64,000 bases of DNA, from positions 1,086,501-1,150,500 of the forward strand of contig CM063249.1 of the NCBI GenBank assembly GCA_032158295.1, written 5' to 3'. How positions within the stretch are numbered: the first letter of the stretch is position 1; every line of letters starts with the position of its first letter. The stretch is from Pycnopodia helianthoides (Eukaryota; Echinodermata; Asteroidea; Forcipulatida; Asteriidae). The notes under the pieces were generated by a model, which saw only the letters and a program-made list of their open reading frames with translations, was not told the DNA's origin and searched no databases. Positions 42,601 through 52,200 of the stretch are shown here, one piece after another. The translations under genes were made by a program, and so were the position numbers.

Positions 42601-42928
42601 ATACCATTTTAATCTGATGTTAGAGACCCTTTTCCCCCCATTTTCTCTCAATTTATCGGATCAAAAAACTGAAGCCAAATTTAGTTGCAAGACAGATTAA
42701 ACATCAATGGTTGAGTTGAGTGTTTTCCGTCGAGCAAAGTTTGTTAAAAATAAAACAAAGGAAGGTAATATATATGTGCCAACTGCCTGCGCAGAACCAA
42801 AATTCAATCATATTAATAGTCAGTTTTAGATCTTGACCTGCTGTTAGCCGTGAATATCTTTTACTGGCTGATGTAAAATCTCTTGGATTATAGCTGACTG
42901 CCGGCGTAGAGAAGGATGTTCCCTCCAT
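30653..42928 (-). CDS. CCDC62: CCDC62 orthologue (coiled-coil domain protein 62), complete, 12 coding exons
   Basis: Twelve exons join in phase to a predicted 514 aa (human about 684). The N-terminal 90 residues are Ser/Thr/Pro-rich and poorly conserved. A long coiled coil (about 95-390) begins SELETTTIQKQRKELHLLIG, as in human STIEKQRKELQLLIGELKD, and includes EREKRKDQLLELQRSKQERT. The C-terminal motif SPTSKLHRLLTESRQMV (about 467-483) is nearly identical to human SPTSKLQRLLAESRQMV. In mammals CCDC62 is a testis-enriched protein needed for sperm formation and a nuclear-receptor coactivator. Which role applies here is unknown. It lies upstream of SANBR on the same strand, about 5 kb apart. 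The first two exons are the least certain. Confidence 0.93.
31248..31443. mobile_element. Palindromic GCTTAAGC-type MITE
   Basis: GGGCCCAATTCCATAGAGCCG...AGCAGCTCTATGAAATTGGGCCC in a CCDC62 intron. Confidence 0.85.
31498..31650. mobile_element. Palindromic repeat built on CCTAACTTAGGA
   Basis: CTTCCTAACTTAGGATTAAT...CTCGAGATAGGATTAATCCT with CCTAAGTTAGGACGAGTTAC inside. Confidence 0.7.
32447..32566 (-). CDS. CCDC62: CCDC62 coding exon 11 (conserved C-terminal motif)
   Basis: Encodes TEAETSPTSKLHRLLTESRQ, then MVQNLEQTTLPPYINKPNKQ. Near-identical to the human C-terminal motif. Acceptor TTGCAG, donor GTACAA. Phase 0 at both ends. Confidence 0.95.
32679..32874 (-). CDS. CCDC62: CCDC62 coding exon 10
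   Basis: Encodes HDEHSRSHNASRSPVNLSGK, then an acidic stretch ending SSGDTEDLLTADSSGE. Polar and disordered; fits by phase (2 in, 0 out) and clean borders (TTCAAG, GTAAGT). Confidence 0.85.
33812..33895. repeat. Dispersed copy of the 19,920 repeat
   Basis: CTTGCTGTCTGACCATTCAA...GTGGTTTTGAATGATAGATC...CTATGCCAGCCTG. Confidence 0.75.
34183..34262 (+). repeat. tRNA-like sequence
   Basis: GCTCGGTGGTCTAGTGTGG A-box region and a perfect T-arm GTGGGTTCGAATCCCAC. A 5 bp acceptor-like CTCGG/CCGAG pairing is present, but the anticodon arm is poor, so a decayed tRNA or SINE head. Confidence 0.55.
34366..34549 (-). CDS. CCDC62: CCDC62 coding exon 9
   Basis: Encodes EREKRKDQLLELQRSKQERT, then DAELTNLRQVYERQHRDLSL, matching human EREKRKDELLNIAKSKQERT closely. 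Donor GTGAGT lies inside the codon before an apparent TGA. Phase 1 in, phase 2 out. Confidence 0.94.
34712..34891. mobile_element. Partial copy of the 6,711 MITE
   Basis: TTCTTGATGAAAATACC...GCTGTTGTCTCAACAAGTAG...CCAATCTATGACCGTACCTT. Confidence 0.8.
34963..35064 (-). CDS. CCDC62: CCDC62 coding exon 8
   Basis: Encodes QLNEQNNTNTEQSIELGQLQ, then GDLQSLQQELTLA. Acceptor ATATAG, donor GTAAGA. Phase 1 at both ends. Confidence 0.9.
35200..35352. mobile_element. Palindromic MITE (AAGCC family)
   Basis: GGGGCATTTCCCAAACCTTGG...CCGTTGTTTTGGAAATGCGTC, with GATGTTGGAAACACAGCGCA inside. Confidence 0.8.
35787..35880 (-). CDS. CCDC62: CCDC62 coding exon 7
   Basis: Encodes EIRQTEAATRKELATLKQKW, then NEEKQELDKMK, a coiled coil. 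Acceptor ATCTAG, donor GTGATG. Phase 0 in, phase 1 out. Confidence 0.9.
36005..36232 (-). repeat. tRNA-derived SINE, full-length copy
   Basis: CACCTTGTAAGGGTTTACAA at the tail end and GGGACTCAAACCCACACTCT...TCAGCCATGTCACG at the tRNA end. Confidence 0.8.
36685..36762 (-). CDS. CCDC62: CCDC62 coding exon 6
   Basis: Encodes DNDLAEASAHITDMSSKLKR FDRANK, matching human DKDIIEAVNHIADCSGKFK. Acceptor GACGCAG, donor GTAAGA. Phase 0 at both ends. Confidence 0.92.
36793..37158. mobile_element. TTAA-type MITE, copy 2
   Basis: Same ends and interior as 26,691-27,030 with a 26 bp-class insertion around 37,028-37,070. Flanks are TTAA and TTGA. Confidence 0.92.
37588..37924. mobile_element. Diverged copy of the 6,711 MITE
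   Basis: GACTTTTGGAAATTTCTGTGG and AACCAAATGATGACCCTATCTTT match the older copy. Confidence 0.82.
37968..38343. mobile_element. GCTTAAGC-type MITE, larger nested copy
   Basis: GGGCCCAGTTTCATGTGACTG...AAGCAGCTCTATGAACTTTGGCCC plus a further AGCTTTATGAAACGGGCCC. Two elements seem nested. Confidence 0.75.
38455..38556 (-). CDS. CCDC62: CCDC62 coding exon 5
   Basis: Encodes EHTVQLNGMIRDLSSKLGQF, then EAREQELVTMLKLK, matching human QLQAREQALTTMIKLK. Acceptor TTCCAG, donor GTAAAT. Phase 0 at both ends. Confidence 0.93.
38670..38989. repeat. Inverted repeat with ~80 bp arms
   Basis: AGGGAGACAGAACTAGTCCA...GAGTCCAAAAACCTGT is mirrored by ACAGGTTTTTGGACTCTGTG...TGGACTAGTTCTGTCTCCCT. Arms end near 38,752 and start near 38,906. 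Confidence 0.88.
39118..39284 (-). CDS. CCDC62: CCDC62 coding exon 4
   Basis: Encodes ELKSRSEQLKSQSTQLKVLE, then QKQLEQMSEKASASSRRAHE ME, a Gln/Ser-rich coiled coil. Acceptor ATTTCAG, donor GTCAGT. Phase 1 in, phase 0 out. Confidence 0.92.
39368..39679. mobile_element. TTAA-flanked MITE
   Basis: TTAA at 39,364-39,367 and 39,680-39,683. Ends AGGCAGGGTGTACTTTTGG and CCAAAAGTATGCCCTGTCT are inverted. Confidence 0.88.
39984..40176 (-). CDS. CCDC62: CCDC62 coding exon 3 (coiled coil start)
   Basis: Encodes SYVSELETTTIQKQRKELHL, LIGELQDRDRELNEMVASHQ and WEQDRQKLLTLEQRYSRLE. This is the best-matched block to human CCDC62. Acceptor TTTTTAG, donor GTAATC. Phase 0 in, phase 1 out. Confidence 0.95.
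40308..40900 (+). pseudogene. Possible decayed coding fragment of unknown family
   Basis: A readable frame from about 40,310 (ENKLWMDYFHS, stop, QYKAHFVRKYIDRLPTEQSV, VWPTDEISQPLSMFTSC) is broken by stops, and later frames look partly coding. It sits in a CCDC62 intron on the other strand. Could be an old retrocopy or element remnant; no family recognised. Confidence 0.3.
41136..41311 (-). CDS. CCDC62: CCDC62 coding exon 2 (Ser/Pro-rich, end uncertain)
   Basis: Acceptor TCCTGTAG. It encodes NAQSSYEPYHSTPKQPSPGS... to SSSPTGKMLKGSP, with a poor donor GTGTTG. The phase (0 out) joins exon 3. A stop follows shortly in this frame, but another frame continues open as a Ser/Pro/Arg-rich stretch down to 41,050, where GTAATT could be a donor. 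The true exon may run to 41,050 with a one-base error. Confidence 0.55.
41728..41912. repeat. Dispersed repeat (GGTGCCCCTTC family)
   Basis: TTGGCCTTGGTGCCCCTTCA...GTGCCCTTTGCCAAATGAAA; inverted counterpart of part of 23,563-23,966. Confidence 0.75.
42838..42928 (-). CDS. CCDC62: CCDC62 coding exon 1
   Basis: Starts at ATG 42,926-42,928: MEGTSFSTPAVSYNPRDFTS, then ASKRYSRLTA. The donor GTCAAG is weak. Phase 1 out fits the next exon. Low complexity and no human match, so tentative. Confidence 0.65.
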
Positions 42929-43219
42929 TGCCCATACGAATCTAACAAAGAACAGAACAAATTCAAAAATACTTAATGTAGACAAACAGGACAATGTTAT
43001 ACGTATTTAAAAAAAATGAATTGAGAATTTTTTGATCTCAACAAAAGCTTACTTCAATGCTTGGTATTACAAAGACTATGATAGCATGACTATGAAGGCA
43101 TGATAAGACCATGATAAGACCAAGAGCTTGGAAATTTATTTAAATTTGATCTGAATTCTCTTACCTTTAAAACCAAAAACAAATGGACAAATAATTTAAA
43201 TTTTTTGTAAACAAATAAA
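42929..43219. other. Upstream of CCDC62
   Basis: AT-rich; no promoter motif that I would defend. Confidence 0.45.
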
Positions 43220-43341
43220 ATAACATTATACAAAGCTATCTTTGTATTACTCCTAGAATTATGAGGTTCAATCTATCGGCTCCATGGAGCCGATAGCGGA
43301 TTGAACCTCATAATTCTAGGAGTATCTTTGTATAGTGTTAT
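43220..43341. repeat. 122 bp near-perfect palindrome
   Basis: Arms ATAACATTATACAAAG/CTTTGTATAGTGTTAT and ACTCCTAGAATTATGAGGTT (with complement) meet at GGCTCCATGGAGCC. Only a few mismatches and one small bulge. Confidence 0.93.
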
Positions 43342-43378
43342 TCTTATTTTTATCCATGGTGGTGTAATCAAGGGTTAA

Positions 43379-45040
43379 ACACCCATTATGTTCAGACACC
43401 CCCATGTTCCGACGACACCACTATGAATAATGCCACGTTCCTTCGTTCAAGTATCCCCTATGTTCTGACATGATGTTCCAACGGGTACCGGTCACTTCGG
43501 CACCTTGCAAACTCGGCACCCACAAACTCGGCACCTTGCAATCTCGGCACCTTGCAAACTCGGCACCTTGCAAACTCGGCACCTTGCAAACTCGGCACCT
43601 TGCAAACTCGGCACTCACAAACTCGGCACATGCATAATACAAACTCGGCACCCTGTCGAAAATGGCACCTAGCAAACTCGGCACATGAAACAAGGAGCCG
43701 ATGTAATTACCCCCAGGAGGTGAAATATAGTTCAGTCCCACATGCCCAAGCTGGATACTGTAACGTTTCCAGCATAATTTTGAAAGCTGAAATGTACATC
43801 AATGCAGGTGGGAATGGGAATGCGATCCACAAATTATAGTAACCATAGGTTATTTTTGGTTGGTAAGCTATTAATGAAATTGACACGATGAAAAATTGAT
43901 ATTTGTTATATCATACATGCAAGATGTTTATTTTCATCTACACAAATAAACATAAAAAGGTAGTACGAAGATAAAGTTGTAGTTATTCAAAAAAATTAAT
44001 AATAACTAATAAATATTTAATTAATAAATATGTTTAAGACTGTTGAACTGAATTAATCAATATTTAAAAATAACGTAATTTTACAAATATACAAATTTGG
44101 AGTTCATTTATAGGTAGACTTAAAAGAAAATAAATATATAACAAATAATAAATAAATAGTGTAAATAAGTAATAAATCAATCAATTTAAGACTGTTGAAG
44201 TTGAACTGAATTAATCAATATTAAAAAATAACGCAATTTTACAAATAAATAGATTTGCATTTAATTTAAAAGTAGTCTTAATAGAAAAATAAAACAAAAG
44301 AGAACAATATATAATAAATAAATAAAGTAAATAAATAAGTAAATAAATATGTTTAAGATTGTTGAACTGAATGAGAGAGGATCTGAAAAAATATCCTCGC
44401 AGTCTACCCCCTAAAAATAAGATTTTTGACACATTTGTCAACCGGTTCTTCTGGTCCTCTTTATGTTCGTCAAATCATCCCCGTCAACCCCCGAGAAAAA
44501 GAGGAAAATGCGTGTTTGTATAATCTAATCATGTAATGAACAACAGTCGCGATCGGGGGATCACTACCGCAGCTACAAAATACAAGAATATAAGAGGATG
44601 GTGGCCCCCAGCAGCGTCCCCCTCCCAGAATAAAACCCATTCCCCCTGCCCCCAGTAGTGCACCACCACCCTCTTTTCACATGACATTCCACGTTTGCAC
44701 ATTGTAAATCGAAATATTGAGACAGGATCGAAACATCCCTCATTTTTATTGTGTAAGTGCATTTACTTTGACCATTCCAACGAACACTTATTGATTGCTT
44801 GGTGCCGAATTTGTTGGTCAGAAATAGGCCGGTGTCGAGTTTGTAAGGTGCCGACATTCTGGTGCCGAGTGGGTGCCGAGTCTGCAAGGTGCCGAGTCTG
44901 CAAGGTGCCCAGTTTGTGGGTGCCGAGTTTGCGAGGTGCCGAAGTGTCCGGTATTCGTTCCAACACCCCTATGTTACGTTCTGGCACCCCTATGTTCTGA
45001 CACCCCCGCCCTATGTTTCGACAACCCTTAATGTATTTTC
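43379..45040. mobile_element. Composite repeat: inverted 16-17 bp minisatellite arms around an AT-rich tandem core
   Basis: The left arm (43,497-43,690) repeats ACTCGGCACCTTGCAA; the right arm (44,801-44,945) repeats its complement (CGAGTTTGCAAGGTGC). Just outside, GTTCCAACGGGTACCGG and its mirrored partner match, and CCCCTATGTTCTGACA words lie at both ends. The core holds an AT-rich ~165 bp tandem repeat (44,030-44,372, TTAAGACTGTTGAACTGAAT). No gene. Confidence 0.8.
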
Positions 45041-45953
45041 CTAATCCTAATCCTAACCCTCCCTAACCTTAACCCTAGCGACTTGGCGTGTGTAGATCAT
45101 GTAGATCACGAGGGGTTATCAAACATTGTCGGACATGTCGGAACATGAGGGTAGGGGTGTTACTGTTGGAACAGTCACAGGGCAGGGCAGTCACCAACGA
45201 GAACCAAAATGTCACAATGTGGTATAAAATAAATTTGCGATACTTTTTATTTAAACCATTTTGATTGGTCAAATTACTATTGGATGGGGCCAGATTTTCT
45301 TTATTTAAATTTGTTTTCCTTTTTTTTTGAAATTAATTATTATTTTTTTAATCAATGAATTACTTAACAATCATGCTTAAAAGTTAAAAAGTTAAATTAA
45401 AAAGTCTTAATTGGTACTTAAATGTCAGCAGCAATTATGTCAACACAGACCCACGCACGTCCAGTGTTGATGCCCCACCCACACTGCACAGATAACACTG
45501 ACCGCAAAACTACTGACTAGCTACACTCAGTCATGACAGTGACACCATGACACGGTGACGACAGCGTTCTCCTCAAGGATAACCCCTCCTCAAAACTCAA
45601 CCCAAAACACCAAAGCTAAACGGCAAACTTTCAAATGTTCCTACGCTGTGATCTGGTGATGGAGTAGTGTGTTAAGGTTAAATGTTTTCACTAAGAAATT
45701 TGCGACCAAAATCATTATCATGTTTGGATGGCAATAACTAAATCAACTTACCATATGCTGAAAAAGAAGGAACTTTGTTTCGCCAGAAATGAAGGTCAAT
45801 GCTCATCGCGGGCCATTTTTAAACTTATTTGTATACCCTTAAAACACTAGTCAGATCCCCATTTGACATCCTGTACTCTATCCTAAGGAGACGTCGAACA
45901 ATTTGACTAGATTTCGTTTGGAAGCACTCGACCTTGAGATCAAAGGTCAATAT
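45041..45953. other. Left flank of the foldback element
   Basis: Short degenerate telomere-like run (CCTAATCCTAATCCTAACCC) at 45,045-45,077; otherwise AT-rich single-copy-looking DNA without a gene. Confidence 0.5.
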
Positions 45954-46270
45954 TTCACCAGACTGAAGCTAACCGCGTATTGGGCCAGATTCCCATCCGC
46001 GTATTCAAGGAACGGCCAGCCGCGTATTCAGGGAAATTAGAATCCATGCAGTAAAAGGTGGTAACATTTCTGTCTCCCCCTTTCTTCTAATTTTAACGAA
46101 TTTTTAAAAAATATTTCTTTATTAGTATAATTTTTTTCAATATTATTTAAGAACTTATCACTGCCATCACTTCAAGATACAAATAGATTACTTGGCTGCC
46201 TGATTAATTAGTGATTAGCCGCCACAATTAAGACCTCATCCTCCAGACCATAGTACACACCTGCATAAAA
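45954..46270 (+). repeat. Left outer terminal inverted repeat
   Basis: Matches the reverse complement of 61,213-61,530 over almost its whole length. Shared landmarks are CCGCGTATTGGGCCAGATT, ATCCGCGTATTCAAGG, AGCCGCGTATTCAGG, TTAGAATCCATGC, the CTCCCCCTT run, CACAATTAAGACCTCATC and ACTTGCACTCACC. Agreement is high near the tip and lower inside. Confidence 0.85.
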
Positions 46271-49200
46271 ACTTGCACTCACCCTAAAGTAAATGTACCC
46301 TTCATGTTTAATAAATGATGAAATTTTATTCCAGAATCTGATAGTCCATACCACTGGGCACACTTAATTTTGGAGGTGGTTAATTCGGCTCACTAATTAG
46401 TACCTAATTAACCTCGAGAACACAGGCCATTTTTGGTCATACGTTTGCGGTATAGCACTTGTACACAATACTTACTATTGTGACAGCACTCGCCGTAAAG
46501 TAAATGGACCCTTCATGTTGCATAAAAGATGAAATTTTATTCCACAATCTGATAGACCATACCACTGGGCACACTTTGTTTTGGAGGTGGTTAATTCGGC
46601 GCACTAATTAGTACCTAATTAGTCGCTTGAATACGCGCCATTTTCTATCATGCGTTAGCGGTATAGCACTTGTACATACTACTTACTATTAGGACAACAC
46701 TCACCGTAAAGTAAATGTACCCTTAATGTTGCATAAAAGATAAAATTTTATTCCATAATCTGATAGTCCATACCACTGGGCACACTAAATTTTGGAGGTG
46801 GTTAATTCGGCGCACTAATTAGTACATAATTAGCCGCTTGAATACGCGCCATTTTATATCATGCGTTAGCGGTATAGCACTTGTACACAATGCCAGCACT
46901 CGCCGTAAAGTAAATGTACCCTTCATGTTGCATAGAAGATGAAATTTTATTCCACAATCTGATAGACCATAACACTTGGCACACTTAATTTTGGAGGTGG
47001 TTAATTCGGCTCACTAATTAATACCTAATTAGCCGATGGAATACGCGCCATTTTCTATCATGCGTTAGCGGTATAGTACTTGTACATACTACTTACTATT
47101 AGGACAACACTCGCCGTAAAGTAAATGTACCCTTCATGTTGCATAAAAGATGAAATTTTATTCCATAATATGATAGTTCATACTACTGGGCACACTTAAT
47201 TTTGGAGGTAATTAATTCGGCTTACTAATTAATACCTAATTAGTCGCTTGAATACGCACCATTTTCTATCATGCGTTAGCGGTATAGCACTTGTTCATAC
47301 TACTTACTATAATGACAAACACTCGCTGTAAAGTAAATGTACCCTTCATGTTGCATAAAAGATTAAATTTTATTCCATAATCTGATAGACCATAACACTG
47401 GGCACACTTAATTTTGGAGGTGGTTAATTCGGCTCACTAATTAATACCTAATTAGCCGCTTGAATATGCGCCATTTTCTATCATGCGTTAGCGGTATAGC
47501 ACTTGTACACAATGCCAGCACTCGCCGTAAAGTAAATGTACCCTTCATGTTGCATAAAAGATGAAATTTTATTCCATAATCTGATAGTTCATACTACTGG
47601 GCACACTTAATTTTGGAGGTGATTAATTCGGCTCACTAATTAATACCTAATTAGTCGCTTGAATACGCACCATTTTCTATCATGCGTTAGCGGTATAGCA
47701 CTTGTACATACTACTTACTATTATGACAACACTCGCCGTAAAGTAAATGTACCCTTCATGTTGCATAGAAGATGAAATTTTATTCCATAATTTGATAGTT
47801 CATAACACTGGGCACACTTAATTTTGGAGGTGGTTAATTCGGCTCACTAATTAATACCTAATTAGCCGCTTGAATATGCGCCATTTTCTATCATGCGTTA
47901 GCGGTATAGCACTTGTACACAATGCCAGCACTCGCCGTAAAGTAAATGTACCCTTCATCATGCATAGAAGATGAAATTTTATTCCATAATCTGATAGACC
48001 ATACCACTGGGCACACTTAATTTTGGAGGTGGTAAATTCAGCTCACTAATTAGTACCTAATTAACCCCGAGAACACAAGGCCATTTTTGTCATACGTTAG
48101 CGGTATAGCACTTGTACACAATGCCAGCACTCGCCGTAAAGTAAATGTACCCTTCATGTTGCATAAAAGATAAAATTTTATTCCATAATCTGATAGACCA
48201 TACCACTGGGCACACTTAATTTTGGAGGTGGTTAATTCAGCTCACTAATTAGTACCTAATTAACCTCGAGAACACAGGCCATTTTTGTCATACGTTTGCG
48301 GTATCTAGCACTTGTACACAATACTTACTATTAGGACAGCACTCGCCGTAAAGTAAATGTACCCTTCATGTTGCATAAAAGATGAAATTTTATTCCATAA
48401 TTTGATAGTTCATACTACTAGGCACACTTAATTTTGGAGGTAATTAATTCGGCTTACTAATTAATACCTAATTAGTCGCTTGAATACGCACCATTTTCTA
48501 TCATGCGTTAGCGGTATAGCACTTGTTCATACTACTTACTATAATGACAACACTCGCTGTAAAGTAAATGTACCCTTCATGTTGCATAAAAGATGAAATT
48601 TTATTCCATAATCTGATAGACCATAACACTGGGCACACTTAATTTTGGAGGTGGTTAATTCGGCTCACTAATTAATACCTAATTAGCCGCTTGAATATGC
48701 GCCATTTTCTATCATGCGTTAGCGGTATAGCACTTGTACACAATGCCAGCACTCGCCGTAAAGTAAATGTACCCTTCATGTTGCATAAAAGATGAAATTT
48801 TATTCCATAATCTGATAGTTCATACTACTGGGCACACTTAATTTTGGAGGTGATTAATTCGGCTCACTAATTAATACCTAATTAGTCGCTTGAATACGCA
48901 CCATTTTCTATCATGCGTTAGCGGTATAGCACTTGTACATACTACTTACTATTATGACAACACTCGCCGTAAAGTAAATGTACCCTTCATGTTGCATAGA
49001 AGATGAAATTTTATTCCATAATTTGATAGTTCATAACACTGGGCACACTTAATTTTGGAGGTGGTTAATTCGGCTCACTAATTAATACCTAATTAGCCGC
49101 TTGAATATGCGCCATTTTCTATCATGCGTTAGCGGTATAGCACTTGTACACAATGCCAGCACTCGCCGTAAAGTAAATGTACCCTTCATCATGCATAGAA

Positions 49201-52200
49201 GATGAAATTTTATTCCATAATCTGATAGACCATACCACTGGGCACACTTAATTTTGGAGGTGGTAAATTCAGCTCACTAATTAGTACCTAATTACCTCGA
49301 GAACACAGGCCATTTTTGTCATACGTTAGCGGTATAGCACTTGTACACAATGCCAGCACTCGCCGTAAAGTAAAATGTACCCTTACATGTTGCATAAAGA
49401 TGAAATTTTATTCCATAATTTGATAGACATACCACTGGGCACACTTAATTTTGAGGTGGTTAATTCAGCTCACTAATTAGTACCTAATTAACCTCGAGAA
49501 CACAGCCATTTTTGTCTACGTTTGCGGTATCTAGCACTTGTACACAATACTTACTATTAGGACAGCACTCGCGTAAAGTAAATGTACCCTTCATGTTGCA
49601 TAAAAGATGAAATTTTATTCCATAATTTGATAGTCATACTACTAGGCACATTAATTTTGGAGGTAATTAATCGGCTTATAATAATACTAATTAGTCGCTT
49701 GATAGACATTTTCTATATGCTTAGCGTATATGCACTTGTTCATACTACTTACTATAATGACAAACTCGCTGTAAAGTAATGTACCCTTCATGTTGCATAA
49801 AAGATGAAATTTTATTCCATAATCTGATAGACCATAACACTGGCAACTAATTTTGGAGGTGGTTAATTCGGCTCACTAATTAATACCTAATTAGCCGCTT
49901 GAATATGCGCCATTTTCTATCATGCGTTAGCGGTATAGCACTTGTACACAATGCCAGCAACTCGCCGTAAAGTAAATGTACCCTCATGTTGCATAAAAGA
50001 TGAAATTTTATTCCATAATCTGATAGTTCATACTACTGGGCACACTTAATTTTGGAGGTGATTATTCGGCTCACTAATTAATACCTAATTAGTCGCTTGA
50101 ATACGCACCATTTTCTATCATGCGTTAGCGGTATAGCACTTGTACATACTACTTACTATTATGACAACACTCGCCGTAAAGTAAATGTACCCTTCATGTT
50201 GCATAGAAGATGAAATTTTATTCCATAATTGATAGTTCATAACACTGGGCACACTTAATTTTGGAGGTGGTTAATTCGGCTCACTAATTAATACCTAATT
50301 AGCCCCTTGAATATGCGCCATTTTCTATCATGCGTTAGCGGTATAGCACTTGTACACAATGCCAGCACTCGCGTAAAGTAAATGTACCTTCATCATGCAT
50401 AGAAGATGAAATTTATTCCATAATCTGATAGACCATACCACTGGGCACACTTAATTTTGGAGGTGGTAAATTCAGCTCACTATTAGTACCTAATTAACCC
50501 GAGAACACAGCCATTTTTGTCATACGTTAGCGGTATAGCACTTGTACACAATGCCAGCACTCGCCGTAAAGTAAATGTACCCTTCATGTTGCATAAAAGA
50601 TGAATTTATTCCATAATCTGATAGACCATACCACTGGGCACACTTATTTTGGAGGTGGTATTCAGTCACTATAGTACTAATTAACTCGAGAAACAGGCCA
50701 TTTGTCATCGTTGCGGTATCTGCATTGTACACAATACTTATATTAGGACAGCACTGCGTAAAGTAAATGTCCTTCATGTTGCATAAAAGATGAATTATTC
50801 CATATTGATAGTTCATATATAGGCACACTTAATTGGAGTATTAATCGGCTATAATTAATACTAATTAGTCGTTGAATAGCACATTTTCTATCATGCGTTA
50901 CGGTATAGCACTTGTTAATACTTACTATAAGAAACACTCGGTAAAGTAAATGTACCTTCATGTTGCATAAGATGAAATTATTCCATAATCTGATAGCATA
51001 CCTGGCACATTAATTTGGAGGTGTTATTCGGCTCACTAATTATACTAATTAGCGCTTGAATATGCGCCATTTTCTATCATGCGTTAGCGGTATAGCACTT
51101 GTACACAATGCCAGCACTCGCCGTAAAGTAAATGTACCCTTCATGTTGCATAAAAGATGAAATTTTATTCCATAATCTGATAGTTCATACTACTGGGCAC
51201 ACTTAATTTTGGAGGTGATTAATTCGGCTCACTAATTAATACCTAATTAGTCGCTTGAATACGCACCATTTTCTATCATGCGTTAGCGGTATAGCACTTG
51301 TACATACTACTTACTATTATGACAACACTCGCCGTAAAGTAAATGTACCCTTCATGTTGCATAGAAGATGAAATTTTATTCCATAATTTGATAGTTCATA
51401 ACACTGGGCACACTTAATTTTGGAGGTGGTTAATTCGGCTCACTAATTAATACCTAATTAGCGCTTGAATATGCGCCATTTTCTATCATGCGTTAGCGGT
51501 ATAGCACTTGTACACAATGCCAGCACTCGCCGTAAAGTAAATGTACCCTTCATCATGCATAGAAGATGAAATTTTATTCCATAATCTGATAGACCATACC
51601 ACTGGGCACACTTAATTTGGAGGTGGTAAATTCAGCTCATAATTAGTACCAATTAACCTCGAGAACACAGGCCATTTTTGTCATACGTTAGCGGTATAGC
51701 ACTTGTACACAATGCAGCACTCGCCGTAAAGTAAATGTACCCTTCATGTTGCATAAAGATGAAATTTTATTCCATAATCTGATAGACCATACCACTGGGC
51801 ACACTTAATTTTGGAGGTGGTTAATTCGCTCACTAATTAGTACCTAATTAACCTCGAGAACACAGGCCATTTTTGTCATACGTTTGCGGTATAGCACTTG
51901 TACACAATACTTACTATTAGGACAGCACTCGCCGTAAAGTAAATGTACCCTTCATGTTGCATAAAGATGAAATTTTATTCCATAATTGATAGTTCATACT
52001 ACTAGGCACACTTAATTTGGAGGTAATTAATTCGGCTTACTAATTAATACCTAATTAGTCGCTTGAATACGCACCATTTTCTATCATGCGTTAGCGGTAT
52101 AGCACTTGTTCATACTACTTACTATATGACAACACTCGCTGTAAAGTAAATGTACCCTTCATGTTGCATAAAAGATGAAATTTTATTCCATAATCTGATA

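Noticed and set aside
43421..45000. ORFs rich in Ala-Glu-Phe-Ala-Arg-Cys or Leu-Gly-Thr-Leu-Gln repeats
   Set aside because: Translation of the ACTCGGCACCTTGCAA minisatellite in either direction.
49582..50961. ORFs inside the satellite array
   Set aside because: They follow the ~200 bp period, appear only where deletions remove stops, and have no conserved domain.
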